A stretch of DNA of 12,240 bases from Oryzihumus sp036391795 (GCF_036391795.1 NZ_DASVZH010000193.1:1-12240), one strand, 5' to 3'; counted from the first letter of the stretch, positions 1 through 10,854 are shown. The notes: a model not told the origin generated them from the letters alone. Made by a program: numbers and translations.

Positions 1-2115
1 ATGATGCCCGACCGCGCTGCGGTCGGTCGCCCCGGTGAGCGACCCGCACGCCCGGGTGGTCGCCCCGGTGGCGGCGGCTTCGGCGGTCGTCCCGGTGGCG
101 GTGGTCCCGGTGGCGGTGGCGGCGGCTTCGCCGGTCGTCCCGGTGGCGGTGGCCGTGGTGGCCCCGGTGGTCGCGGCGCGACCGCCGGTGCGTTCGGTCG
201 CGGTGGTGGCCGTCCGGTCCGTGGCCGCAAGTCCAAGCGCGCGAAGCGCCAGGAGTTCGAGCAGATGCAGGCGCCCACCATCGGTGGCGTCAGCGTCCCC
301 CGTGGTGACGGCAAGACCGTCGTGCGCGTGCGTCGCGGCTCGTCGCTGACCGACTTCGCGGACAAGATCAACGCCAACCCGGCGAGCCTGGTGACCGTGC
401 TGTTCCACCTCGGTGAGATGGCCACGGCGACCCAGTCCCTCGACGAGGACACCTTCAAGCTGCTCGGTGCCGAGCTCGGCTACGACGTGCAGGTCGTCTC
501 CCCCGAGGAGGAGGAGAAGGAGCTCTTCGACTCCTTCAACATCGACCTCGAGACCGGTATCGCGTCCGAGGACGACGAGGACCTCGCGCCCCGTCCGCCG
601 GTCGTGACCGTCATGGGCCACGTCGACCACGGTAAGACCCGCCTGCTCGACGCCATCCGCAACGAGGACGTCGCCGCAGGTGAGGCCGGTGGCATCACCC
701 AGCACATCGGTGCCTACCAGGTGCACAAGGAGCACGAGGGCGTCGACCGCGCCATCACCTTCATCGACACCCCGGGTCACGAGGCCTTCACGGCCATGCG
801 TGCCCGTGGTGCCAAGGTCACCGACATCGCGATCCTCGTCGTCGCTGCCGACGACGGCGTGATGCCGCAGACCATCGAGGCGCTCAACCACGCCCAGGCG
901 GCCGACGTGCCGATCGTGGTCGCGGTCAACAAGATCGACGTCGAGGGTGCGAACCCCTCGAAGGTGCGCCAGCAGCTGACCGAGTACAACCTCATCGCCG
1001 AGGAGTACGGCGGCGACACGATGTTCGTCGACGTGTCGGCCAAGGCCGGCCAGAACATCGACGGCCTGCTCGAGGCGGTCCTGCTGACCGCCGACGCGGC
1101 GCTCGACCTGCGGGCCAACCCCGACCGCGACGCCCGTGGTGTCGCGATCGAGGCCAACCTCGACCGGGGCCGTGGCGCCACCGCCACCGTGCTGGTCCAG
1201 GCCGGCACGCTGCGCGTCGGCGACGCCATCGTCACCGGCAGTGCCTACGGCCGCGTTCGCGCCATGCTCGACGAGCACGGCAAGAACATCGACGAGGCGG
1301 GTCCGTCCCGTCCGGTCCAGGTGCTCGGTCTGTCCTCCGTGCCGCGCGCCGGTGACACCTTCGTGGTGGCCCCGGACGACCGCACGGCCCGCCAGATCGC
1401 CGAGAAGCGCGAGGCGGCCGACCGTCAGGCCTCCCTGGCCAAGGCCCGCAAGCGCATCAGCCTCGAGGACCTCAACGAGGCCCTCGCAGCCGGCAAGGTC
1501 GAGACCCTCAACCTCATCCTCAAGGGTGACGTGTCGGGTTCGGTCGAGGCGCTCGAGGACGCCCTGCTCCAGATCGACGTGGGCGACGAGGTCGACCTGC
1601 GCATCATCGACCGCGGCGTCGGTGCGATCACGCTCAACAACATCAACCTGGCGATGGCCTCCGACGCCATCATCATCGGCTTCAACGTGCGGGCCGAGGG
1701 CCAGAACGCGGATGTGGCCGAGCGTGAGGGTGTCGAGATCCGCTACTACTCGGTGATCTACCAGGCCATCGAGGAGATCGAGGCGGCCCTGAAGGGCATG
1801 CTCAAGCCGGAGTTCGAGGAGGCCCAGCTCGGCACGGCCGAGGTGCGCGAGGTGTTCCGCTCGAGCAAGTTCGGCAACGTGGCCGGCTCGCTGGTCCGCT
1901 CCGGCGAGATCAAGCGCGGCACCAGGGCCCGGCTCACCCGCGACGGCGTCGTCGTCACGGAGAACCTCGAGATCACCGGTCTGCGTCGGTTCAAGGACGA
2001 CGTCACCGAGGTCCGCGAGGGCTACGAGTGCGGTATCAACCTCGGTAGCTTCAACGACATCAAGATCGGCGACGTCATCGAGACCTACGAGATGCGGGAG
2101 AAGCCCCGCGCGTAG
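1..2115 (+). CDS. infB: Translation initiation factor IF-2 (5' end outside window)
   Basis: IF-2 is the cytoplasmic GTPase that places initiator fMet-tRNA on the 30S subunit and promotes 50S joining. Visible in order are a glycine/arginine-rich low-complexity segment (residues about 9-75), a basic stretch, an IF2_N-type domain (about 105-165), an acidic linker, the G domain, and the beta-barrel and C-terminal domains. G-domain motifs are G1 GHVDHGKT (206-213), G3 DTPGH (256-260), G4 NKID (310-313) and G5 SAK (346-348). The frame is open from base 1 to TAG at 2113-2115, giving 704 codons. Actinobacterial IF-2 is usually 900-1000 residues or more, so the ATG at base 1 is probably internal and the first IF2_N region lies upstream. 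rbfA follows, as in many bacteria. The identity is certain; only the N-terminus is unknown. Confidence 0.97.
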   Translation: MMPDRAAVGRPGERPARPGGRPGGGGFGGRPGGGGPGGGGGGFAGRPGGGGRGGPGGRGATAGAFGRGGGRPVRGRKSKRAKRQEFEQMQAPTIGGVSVPRGDGKTVVRVRRGSSLTDFADKINANPASLVTVLFHLGEMATATQSLDEDTFKLLGAELGYDVQVVSPEEEEKELFDSFNIDLETGIASEDDEDLAPRPPVVTVMGHVDHGKTRLLDAIRNEDVAAGEAGGITQHIGAYQVHKEHEGVDRAITFIDTPGHEAFTAMRARGAKVTDIAILVVAADDGVMPQTIEALNHAQAADVPIVVAVNKIDVEGANPSKVRQQLTEYNLIAEEYGGDTMFVDVSAKAGQNIDGLLEAVLLTADAALDLRANPDRDARGVAIEANLDRGRGATATVLVQAGTLRVGDAIVTGSAYGRVRAMLDEHGKNIDEAGPSRPVQVLGLSSVPRAGDTFVVAPDDRTARQIAEKREAADRQASLAKARKRISLEDLNEALAAGKVETLNLILKGDVSGSVEALEDALLQIDVGDEVDLRIIDRGVGAITLNNINLAMASDAIIIGFNVRAEGQNADVAEREGVEIRYYSVIYQAIEEIEAALKGMLKPEFEEAQLGTAEVREVFRSSKFGNVAGSLVRSGEIKRGTRARLTRDGVVVTENLEITGLRRFKDDVTEVREGYECGINLGSFNDIKIGDVIETYEMREKPRA
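52..165 (+). repeat. Gly/Arg-rich repeats inside infB
   Basis: Imperfect in-frame repeats encode GRPGGGG-type blocks. A 21-bp unit (CGGTCGTCCCGGTGGCGGTGG) occurs exactly at 84-104 and again at 132-152, so the period is 48 bp or 16 residues. A related, less exact copy begins near 57. Such a flexible segment is normal between the N-terminal parts of actinobacterial IF-2. Its copy number may vary between strains through slippage. Confidence 0.8.
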
Positions 2116-2128
2116 TGACCTCGCCTGA

Positions 2129-2166
2129 GGTGGGCGGCGGCTTGCAGACACAAGCCGCCGCTCACC
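2129..2166 (+). terminator. Strong hairpin after infB, possible terminator
   Basis: An inverted repeat begins 13 nt after the infB stop. Bases 2129-2144 pair with 2151-2166, giving 16 pairs of which one is G-U, around the loop CAGACA. The core 2134-2144 with 2151-2161 is 11 perfect pairs. The tail (CCTTGTCTCC) is only moderately T-rich, so this may be a partial terminator or an mRNA-stabilising structure. It lies between infB and rbfA and could lower read-through into the downstream genes. Confidence 0.6.
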
Positions 2167-2224
2167 CTTGTCTCCGGGCTCACCCAGCCCCCTCCGGGCT
2201 CACCGCGGAGCCGCATGCTCACCC
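2160..2224 (+). repeat. Four spaced GCTCACC heptamers
   Basis: GCTCACC occurs at 2160-2166, 2178-2184, 2198-2204 and 2217-2223, with start-to-start spacings of 18, 20 and 19 bp. The two middle copies lie in a longer identical unit CTCCGGGCTCACC (2172-2184 and 2192-2204). The first copy overlaps the right arm of the hairpin that follows infB. The function is unknown. Spacing near two helical turns would suit a protein-binding array, but local duplication is an equally good explanation. Confidence 0.55.
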
Positions 2225-2248
2225 GACGTGACCCGGTCCCTGATTTGT

Positions 2249-2255
2249 AGGAAGG
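2249..2255 (+). promoter_or_regulatory. Ribosome binding site of rbfA
   Basis: AGGAAGG lies 8 nt before the ATG at 2264. It decides the start against an upstream in-frame TTG at 2168, which would add a non-conserved leader translated from the repeat region. Confidence 0.75.
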
Positions 2256-2263
2256 TAAGACGC

Positions 2264-2743
2264 ATGGCTGATCCGGCACGCGCCAGGAAGATCGCAGACC
2301 GCATCAAGGTCCTGATCGCCGAGAACCTCGAGTACCGCGTCAAGGACCCCCGCCTGGGGTTCGTCACGATCACCGACGTGCGGGTCACCAACGACCTGCA
2401 GCACGCCTCGGTGTTCTACACGGTCTTCGGCTCCGACGAGGAGCGCGCCGAGACGGCGGTGGCGCTCGAGGCGGCCAAGGGCAAGCTGCGTTCCTTCGTC
2501 GGCAAGCAGATCGGCATCCGGCTGACCCCGACGCTGGAGTTCTTCGCCGACGCGATCCCCGAGAACGCCGCCCACCTCGAGGACCTGCTCAAGGAGGCGC
2601 GCGAGCGGGACGCCGCCGTGGCCGCGAGCGCTGCCGGCGCGGTCCCCGCGGGCGAGGCCGACCCCTACCGCAAGCCGCGGGAGGACGAGGACGACGACCT
2701 CGACGACCTGGACGAGGACGACCGGGAGGCCCGGCGCGCGTGA
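2264..2743 (+). CDS. rbfA: 30S ribosome-binding factor RbfA
   Basis: RbfA binds free 30S subunits and helps late maturation of the 16S rRNA 5' region; it is also linked to cold adaptation. The 159-residue product starts MADPARARKIADRIK. It carries the KH-type II core, with PRLGFVTITDVRVTNDLQ near residues 26-43 and LTPTLEFFAD in the last strand. The final 20 residues are strongly acidic, mostly Asp and Glu. Such tails vary between actinobacterial RbfA proteins and make this one longer than the roughly 120-130 residues of many homologues. The stop codon overlaps the truB start (GTGA, 2740-2743), so the two are probably translationally coupled. The position between infB and truB fits the family's usual context. 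Confidence 0.95.
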   Translation: MADPARARKIADRIKVLIAENLEYRVKDPRLGFVTITDVRVTNDLQHASVFYTVFGSDEERAETAVALEAAKGKLRSFVGKQIGIRLTPTLEFFADAIPENAAHLEDLLKEARERDAAVAASAAGAVPAGEADPYRKPREDEDDDLDDLDEDDREARRA

Positions 2744-3645
2744 GCCCCGAAGGCCTGCTGATCGTCGACAAGCCGGCCGGGTGGACCAGCCACGACGTGG
2801 TGGCGCGGGCGCGTCGCCTGTGCGGCACCCGCCGGGTCGGCCACGCCGGCACGCTGGACCCGATGGCCACGGGCGTGCTCGTCCTCGGGGTCGAGCGCGC
2901 CACCAAGCTGCTGACCTTCCTGGTCGGCTGCGACAAGACCTACACGGCCACGATCCGGCTCGGCCAGGACACCGTCACCGACGACGCCGAGGGTGAGGTG
3001 ACCGCACGCGCCGACGCGTCCGGGGTCACCGACGAGGCGGTCGACAAGGCCGTCGCCGCCCTCACCGGTGAGATCGACCAGGTGCCCAGCGCGGTCAGCG
3101 CCATCAAGGTCGACGGCAAGCGCTCGTATGCGCGGGTGCGGGCGGGGGAGGACGTCGCCCTTCGCGCGCGGCGGGTCACGGTGGCCCGCTTCGACGTGCT
3201 CGACCGGCGCCACGTCAGCGCGGACGGGCACCCGGTGCTCGACCTCGACGTCGAGGTCGAGGTGTCCTCGGGCACCTACGTCCGCGCGCTGGCCCGCGAC
3301 CTCGGTGCCGCCCTCGGCGTCGGCGGCCACCTCACGGCGCTGCGACGCACCCGCGTCGGGCGGTTCGACCTCGCGGCGGCCCACAGCCTGCCCGAGCTCG
3401 AGGCCGCGGCGGAGGCGGACGGCATACCCGTGGTGTCCCTGGCGGACGCGGCGCGCGCGTCCTTCGACGTGCGGGAGCTGACCGAGGACGAGACGCGCAT
3501 GGTCGGTCACGGCCAGCGCATCCCCTCGCGCAAGCCACTGCGGGAGGACCCGGTGGCGGCCTTCGCGCCGGACGGGCACCTGGTGGCCATGCTCGACGAG
3601 CGGGGCATGCTGGCCCGCACCCACGTGGTGTTCCCCGTTCCGTAG
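2740..3645 (+). CDS. truB: tRNA pseudouridine(55) synthase TruB
   Basis: TruB converts U55 in the T-loop of tRNAs to pseudouridine and also acts as a tRNA-folding chaperone. The 301-residue product has the N-terminal DKPAGWTS motif (10-17) and the catalytic motif GHAGTLDP (34-41), with Asp40 as the expected nucleophile. The conserved SGTYVRALARDLG segment begins at residue 177. A C-terminal TruB_C/PUA-like region completes it. The start is GTG at 2740, overlapping the rbfA stop, with GGGAGG at 2724-2729 ten nucleotides upstream. Length and all key motifs are normal for the family. The gene contains the only in-frame ATA isoleucine codon seen in the window (3424-3426), within the hexamer GCATAC discussed in the findings. 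Confidence 0.96.
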   Translation: MSPEGLLIVDKPAGWTSHDVVARARRLCGTRRVGHAGTLDPMATGVLVLGVERATKLLTFLVGCDKTYTATIRLGQDTVTDDAEGEVTARADASGVTDEAVDKAVAALTGEIDQVPSAVSAIKVDGKRSYARVRAGEDVALRARRVTVARFDVLDRRHVSADGHPVLDLDVEVEVSSGTYVRALARDLGAALGVGGHLTALRRTRVGRFDLAAAHSLPELEAAAEADGIPVVSLADAARASFDVRELTEDETRMVGHGQRIPSRKPLREDPVAAFAPDGHLVAMLDERGMLARTHVVFPVP

Positions 3646-3648
3646 AGT
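3643..3648 (+). promoter_or_regulatory. Putative -10 hexamer for leaderless ribF
   Basis: TAGAGT matches the actinobacterial -10 pattern TANNNT. Its first three bases are the truB stop codon. Six bases separate it from the ribF GTG, so transcription would start at or next to the start codon. No Shine-Dalgarno sequence is visible before ribF, and no convincing -35 is seen. The call is an inference from spacing. Confidence 0.4.
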
Positions 3649-3654
3649 GTCCGC

Positions 3655-4614
3655 GTGCTGCGATGGACCGACCTGACCCAGATCCCTGAGGGCTTTGGCC
3701 CGAGCGTGGTGACGCTGGGCAACTTCGACGGCGTGCACCGCGGCCACCGCGCGGTCCTCGCCACCGTGATCGAGCAGGCGCGCGAGCGCGGGGCCCAGGC
3801 GGTGGCGGTCACCTTCGACCCCCACCCGGTCGCGGTGCTGCGTCCCGACCAGGCGCCGCGCACCATCACCCCGCTGGGGCTGCGCCTCGACCTGCTCGAG
3901 GGCAGCGGCCTCGACGCCGTCCTGGTGCAGGAGTTCACCGCCGAGCTCGCCGGGTGGACCCCCGAGCGCTACGTCGAGGAGGTCTTCGTCGAGGCGCTCG
4001 GCGCGACTGCGGTCGTCGTGGGGGAGGACACCCGCTTCGGCGTGCGCAACTCCGGCGACGTCTCGACGCTGCGCGCCCTGGGGGAGAAGCACGGCTTCGA
4101 CGTGGTCGTGCTCAAGGACCTCGGCGGCGACAGCCGCTGGTCCTCCAGCCAGGTCCGCGAGCTCGTGGCCACCGGCGACGTCGCCGCCGCCGCAGAGATC
4201 CTCGGCCGCCCGCACCGGATCACCGGCACGGTCGTCCACGGCGACCACCGGGGCCGCGAGCTGGGCTACCCCACCGCGAACCTCTCCCAGGAGATGGGCG
4301 GGCTGGTCCCCGCCGACGGGGTGTATGCCGGGTGGCTGCTGCGCCTGGACCTGCCCCAGGAGGACGCGGACCGGGTGCTGCCGGCGGCAGTCTCGATCGG
4401 CACCAACCCGACCTTCGACGGGCACCAGCGCCGGGTCGAGGCCTACGCGCTGGACCGCACCGACCTCGACCTCTACGGCGAGCAGGTGGGGGTCGAGCTG
4501 GTCGAGCGGCTGCGCCCGACCGAGCGGTTCGACTCGGTGGAGGAGCTGCTGGAGCAGATGGCCCGCGACGTGGACCGTTGCCGCGAGGTGCTCACCTCCA
4601 TCGTCCCCTCGTAG
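3655..4614 (+). CDS. ribF: Bifunctional riboflavin kinase / FAD synthetase RibF
   Basis: RibF phosphorylates riboflavin to FMN and adenylylates FMN to FAD in the cytoplasm. The 319-residue product has both modules. The N-terminal nucleotidyltransferase shows LGNFDGVHRGH (21-31), a HIGH-like motif, and SSSQVRELV (163-171), matching the ISSTxIR-type motif. The C-terminal flavokinase shows GYPTAN (204-209), which binds Mg-ATP, and the usual late segments VSIGTNPTFDG and VELVERLRPTERFDS. The GTG start gives the typical actinobacterial N-terminus (MLRWTDL then a Pro-rich stretch). It lies 9 nt after truB, so it may be read both from the upstream operon and from its own leaderless promoter. Nothing is missing; length is normal. 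Confidence 0.96.
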   Translation: MLRWTDLTQIPEGFGPSVVTLGNFDGVHRGHRAVLATVIEQARERGAQAVAVTFDPHPVAVLRPDQAPRTITPLGLRLDLLEGSGLDAVLVQEFTAELAGWTPERYVEEVFVEALGATAVVVGEDTRFGVRNSGDVSTLRALGEKHGFDVVVLKDLGGDSRWSSSQVRELVATGDVAAAAEILGRPHRITGTVVHGDHRGRELGYPTANLSQEMGGLVPADGVYAGWLLRLDLPQEDADRVLPAAVSIGTNPTFDGHQRRVEAYALDRTDLDLYGEQVGVELVERLRPTERFDSVEELLEQMARDVDRCREVLTSIVPS

Positions 4615-4624
4615 GCGACGGGAC

Positions 4625-4654
4625 GGCATACCTCAGGTCACGGTTCGGTATGTC
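4625..4654 (+). terminator. Hairpin after ribF, weak terminator candidate
   Basis: Bases 4625-4632 pair with 4647-4654 (eight pairs, one G-U), enclosing a 14-nt loop. The left arm contains GGCATACC. The sequence GACTTGTCCAGTTTT follows, a modest T-rich tail. It begins about 10 nt after the ribF stop. It could end ribF transcription or be part of the structured leader of the next gene. Confidence 0.35.
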
Positions 4655-4717
4655 CGACTTGTCCAGTTTTGTCGGGGTCTTTACTCGCCGACCAGACGCT
4701 GGGAGGATTCCGGGTCG

Positions 4718-4790
4718 GCCCGGTCGCCCCTACCGGGCGCGGAGCTGTCGATCCCGCCTCCGGATGGAGGCGGCACACCACCCGGAGGTG
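4718..4790 (+). promoter_or_regulatory. Structured leader and RBS of acyl-CoA ligase gene
   Basis: Two local hairpins are visible: 4718-4724 with 4732-4738 (7 pairs, 7-nt loop) and 4754-4761 with 4766-4773 (8 pairs, loop GGAT). The ribosome binding site GGAGGTG is at 4784-4790, seven bases before the ATG. CCTCCGG at 4757-4763 is also the exact complement of CCGGAGG at 4782-4788, which contains that site. The second hairpin and a site-masking helix therefore exclude each other. I do not recognise a known riboswitch class, and no clear promoter hexamers were found in 4615-4797. Confidence 0.4.
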
Positions 4791-4797
4791 CCACCGC

Positions 4798-6645
<1,848 letters not shown>

Positions 6646-6732
6646 CACGCCTCACGGCCGACGTCCAGCCTTCTCCCAGCCGGCGACTGCACACTCACGG
6701 TGCTGAGACGGACCCGCAGGGGGGCCGCCGCG

Positions 6733-6738
6733 AGGAGG
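6733..6738 (+). promoter_or_regulatory. Ribosome binding site of exported esterase
   Basis: AGGAGG sits 7 nt before the ATG at 6746, close to ideal spacing, and fixes the start. The 100-nt gap after the acyl-CoA ligase (6646-6745) shows no convincing promoter or terminator. Co-transcription with the ligase is therefore possible. Confidence 0.75.
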
Positions 6739-6745
6739 ATCCCCG

Positions 6746-7927
6746 ATGTCGCTGCTGGGGGCGCCGCTACTGGTGCTGCTCGCCGTCCTCGCGGTGGGGC
6801 TGCCGGCCGCCACCGTGCTGCTGTGGCCACGGTGGCGCGGGCCCCGGGCCGTGCGGACGCTGCAGCGGCTGGTCAGCATCATGCTCTGCCAGGTCAGCGC
6901 GGTGCTGCTGCTCGCGGTCGGGGTCAACGACTGGGGCTACTTCTACGCCTCCTGGTCCGACCTGTTCGGCGCCTCGAGCACCAACGGCCGGGTGGTCCAC
7001 GACGCGGCCACTGCCGCCGCCGGCGGCCGCACTGGGGTGGCCGCCAACGCCGTGGCGACGTCCCCGGCCGTGGCGCTCGGCGTCACGACGGCGCGGGTCC
7101 GGGTCGACAGCACGTGGGCCGGCCCGGCGCAGTGGGCCACCCGCGGGCGGCTGGAGACCGTCACGCTCGCCGGGCCGAGGTCCGCGCTGCGGGAGCCGGC
7201 GATCGTCTACCTGCCGCCGCAGTACTTCCAGCCCGGCTACGCCCACAGCACGTTCCCGGCCGCAGAGGTCATGACGGGCTACCCCGGCCACGAGCAGGCG
7301 CTGGTCGCCCGGCTCCACTACCCCGGGGTGCTGCTGCAGGAGATCCAGGCAGCGCGGGCACGCCCGATGGTGCTGGTCATGCTCCGGCCCACCGTCGCGC
7401 CCCCGCGGGACACCGAGTGCACCGACGTCCCGGCCGGCCCGCAGGCGCTGACCTACCTGGCCCAGGACGTGCCGGCCGCGGTCCGGACGCTGGCGCGGGT
7501 GCGACCGCTGGGCTGGGGAGCCGTCGGCGACTCCACCGGCGGCTACTGCGCGGTCAAGCTGGCGATGACCCACTCCGACGTGTTCACCTCCGCGGTGTCC
7601 CTGTCGGGCTACTTCGCCACCCTGCACGACGCCACCACCGGGGAGCTGTGGGGCGGCTCCGAGGTGGTCCGCGAGCAGAACGACCTCCAGTGGCGGGTGA
7701 CGCACCTGCCCGCGCCGCCGGTGTCGCTGCTGCTGACCATGTCCCGGCAGGAGCGAGGTCCCGTCACCGGCTACGCCGCCACGCGCGCGTTCCTGGCCGC
7801 GGCGCGGCCGCCGATGCAGGTGGACTCGCTGATCGAGGCCACCGGAGGGCACAACTTCGCGACCTGGGGCGCCCAGCTGCCGCAGGCGCTCGACTGGCTG
7901 TCCCGGCACCTCTCCGCGACCGGGTAG
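6746..7927 (+). CDS. Membrane-anchored alpha/beta-hydrolase, esterase family
   Basis: This is a probable serine ester hydrolase or acyltransferase of the esterase D / antigen 85-like family, acting outside the membrane. The 393-residue product begins with two hydrophobic segments (about 4-27 and 42-60) and a conserved-looking NDWGYFYASWSDLFG stretch. A long extracytoplasmic alpha/beta domain follows. The nucleophile elbow is G261-D-S263-T-G265 (GxSxG), and His369 in GGHNF is the likely catalytic histidine. Glu336 is a plausible acid, by analogy with the Ser-Glu-His triad of antigen 85, but this is inference. The substrate cannot be read from sequence; cell-envelope lipids or secreted esters are candidates. 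The gene ends 24 bp from the stop of the convergent SGNH hydrolase. Confidence 0.8.
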   Translation: MSLLGAPLLVLLAVLAVGLPAATVLLWPRWRGPRAVRTLQRLVSIMLCQVSAVLLLAVGVNDWGYFYASWSDLFGASSTNGRVVHDAATAAAGGRTGVAANAVATSPAVALGVTTARVRVDSTWAGPAQWATRGRLETVTLAGPRSALREPAIVYLPPQYFQPGYAHSTFPAAEVMTGYPGHEQALVARLHYPGVLLQEIQAARARPMVLVMLRPTVAPPRDTECTDVPAGPQALTYLAQDVPAAVRTLARVRPLGWGAVGDSTGGYCAVKLAMTHSDVFTSAVSLSGYFATLHDATTGELWGGSEVVREQNDLQWRVTHLPAPPVSLLLTMSRQERGPVTGYAATRAFLAAARPPMQVDSLIEATGGHNFATWGAQLPQALDWLSRHLSATG

Positions 7928-7951
7928 GCCGCCACCTGGACACTGCGTCGA

Positions 7952-8788
7952 TCAGCGGCCCGACGCGGCGAGCAGGGCACCGGCGATGAGCCGGTGCCCT
8001 GCGGCGTTCGGGTGGTCCCCGTCCGAGGCCAGCAACGGCGTGGGGTTGCGGCTGCCGTCGCCCTTGAACGGGGTGTAGAGGTCCACGCAGGTCGCCCCGT
8101 TGCCCCGGGCGGCGTCGCACAGCGCCACGTTGAGCGCGCGCGAGAGGCCGTCGCTCCAGGCCAGGTATGCCGTGCCCCGCGCCGCCGCGGCCTCGTCGCC
8201 GTCGTCGAAGACGTTCCAGTAGCCGGTGACCAGCACCCGTTCCCCGGGGGCGCCGCGCAGCTGGCGGGCGGTGCGGACCAGCTCGGCGACCGTGTCCGCG
8301 ACCCGGCGCACCGAGGGAGCCCAGCAGCTCGCCGGGCAGCCGCCGTGGGCCCACTGCTGCAGTTGGGGCATGAGGTCGTTGGCCCCGATGGTCACCAGCA
8401 GCACGTCGGCGCCCGCCACCCCGTCCCGCAGGGGGCCGGGGCGACGGACGGCGTCCAGCAGCCCGGCCGCCGTCATCCCGCCGACTCCCAGGTTGCTGGC
8501 CGTCGCGGGTGTGCCGTGGGAGGTCAGGCCTTGGGCGTACAGGCGCACGAAGTCGGTGCAGTCGCAGGCGGTGCCGGCCGTGACGGAGTCACCGATACCC
8601 ACCACGCGTACCGGCGGTGCCGGCGGTCCCGACGAGCCCGGCGACCCGGGCAGGACGGGTGGGTGCGCGTCGCCGGTGCCGCCGGCGGTCACCAGCACGG
8701 TGGCGACGACGGCCGCGGCGGCTGCGGCCAGCAGGCCCAGCCGGCGCAGTGGGCCGTGGCGGGGGCGGGGCGTTGACGCGGAGGGCAC
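7952..8788 (-). CDS. Secreted SGNH/GDSL-type ester hydrolase
   Basis: This is an SGNH-fold hydrolase, probably an exported esterase or lipase of unknown substrate. With the GTG start at 8788 it has 278 residues. A basic N-terminus and a hydrophobic Ala/Val/Leu run (about residues 17-33) form a signal peptide or anchor, followed by a Pro/Gly-rich linker. Family blocks are GDSVTAG with nucleophile Ser68, GVGGMTAAG (block II), GANDL with Asn137 (block III), and SDGDHPN with Asp256 and His259 (block V). A TTG at 8809 would add seven residues. I prefer GTG because TACGGT lies six bases upstream, in leaderless -10 position, and neither codon has a Shine-Dalgarno sequence. Several cysteines in the mature part suggest disulfides. 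It is divergent from the radical-SAM gene and convergent with the esterase. Confidence 0.88.
   Translation of the reverse strand: MPSASTPRPRHGPLRRLGLLAAAAAAVVATVLVTAGGTGDAHPPVLPGSPGSSGPPAPPVRVVGIGDSVTAGTACDCTDFVRLYAQGLTSHGTPATASNLGVGGMTAAGLLDAVRRPGPLRDGVAGADVLLVTIGANDLMPQLQQWAHGGCPASCWAPSVRRVADTVAELVRTARQLRGAPGERVLVTGYWNVFDDGDEAAAARGTAYLAWSDGLSRALNVALCDAARGNGATCVDLYTPFKGDGSRNPTPLLASDGDHPNAAGHRLIAGALLAASGR
7972..8002. other. 13-bp perfect hairpin at the convergent gene end
   Basis: GCAGGGCACCGGC (7972-7984) is exactly complementary to 7990-8002 across the 5-nt loop GATGA. It lies inside the last coding codons of the SGNH hydrolase, 45 bp beyond the esterase stop. No T-run follows on either strand. 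It could work as a two-way transcription end or RNA-stability element for both convergent transcripts. Confidence 0.45.
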
Positions 8789-8794
8789 GCGCGC

Positions 8795-8800
8795 ACCGTA
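8795..8800 (-). promoter_or_regulatory. Putative -10 hexamer for SGNH hydrolase
   Basis: On the - strand TACGGT (a TANNNT match) ends six bases before the GTG at 8788, which fits a leaderless transcript. No -35 was recognised. This site is the main reason for choosing GTG over the TTG at 8809. Confidence 0.35.
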
Positions 8801-8858
8801 CGCCGCCAACCTGAGCGCGTGGCCGCTTCCGCGTTCGAGGGCACGGTGCGGCGCGGGT

Positions 8859-8864
8859 TACCCT
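8859..8864 (+). promoter_or_regulatory. Putative -10 hexamer for radical-SAM gene
   Basis: TACCCT matches TANNNT and ends seven bases before the ATG at 8872, so the transcript would begin at the start codon. There is no good Shine-Dalgarno sequence before this ATG. A weak TTCGAG at 8834-8839, with a 19-bp spacer, is the only -35 candidate. Confidence 0.4.
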
Positions 8865-8871
8865 TGAGCCC

Positions 8872-10854
<1,983 letters not shown>

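Noticed and set aside
1..3. ATG at base 1 as the true infB start
   Set aside because: Upstream sequence is missing and the product would lack the N-terminal region usual in actinobacterial IF-2. The codon is probably internal.
52..165. infB glycine-coding repeats as a CRISPR-like or minisatellite array
   Set aside because: Repeats are in frame, imperfect and lack spacers. They encode the usual flexible Gly/Arg segment of IF-2.
2665..4629. 654-codon open frame on the - strand opposite rbfA, truB and ribF
   Set aside because: It mirrors three certain genes. Its product is low-complexity, rich in His, Asp, Gly and Arg, as expected when GC-rich third positions remove stops from the antisense frame.
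4640..4655. Possible tRNA T-loop (GGTTCGGTATG)
   Set aside because: No acceptor, D or anticodon arms can be folded around it, and no other tRNA-like sequence was found in the window.
4669..4797. N-terminal extension of the acyl-CoA ligase from TTG at 4669
   Set aside because: The added residues are not family-like and the segment is a structured leader. The strong RBS serves the ATG at 4798.
6700..7989. 429-codon frame on the + strand over the exported esterase
   Set aside because: Out-of-frame shadow with Arg/Ala/Gly-rich content. The esterase frame has the RBS, membrane segments and catalytic motif.
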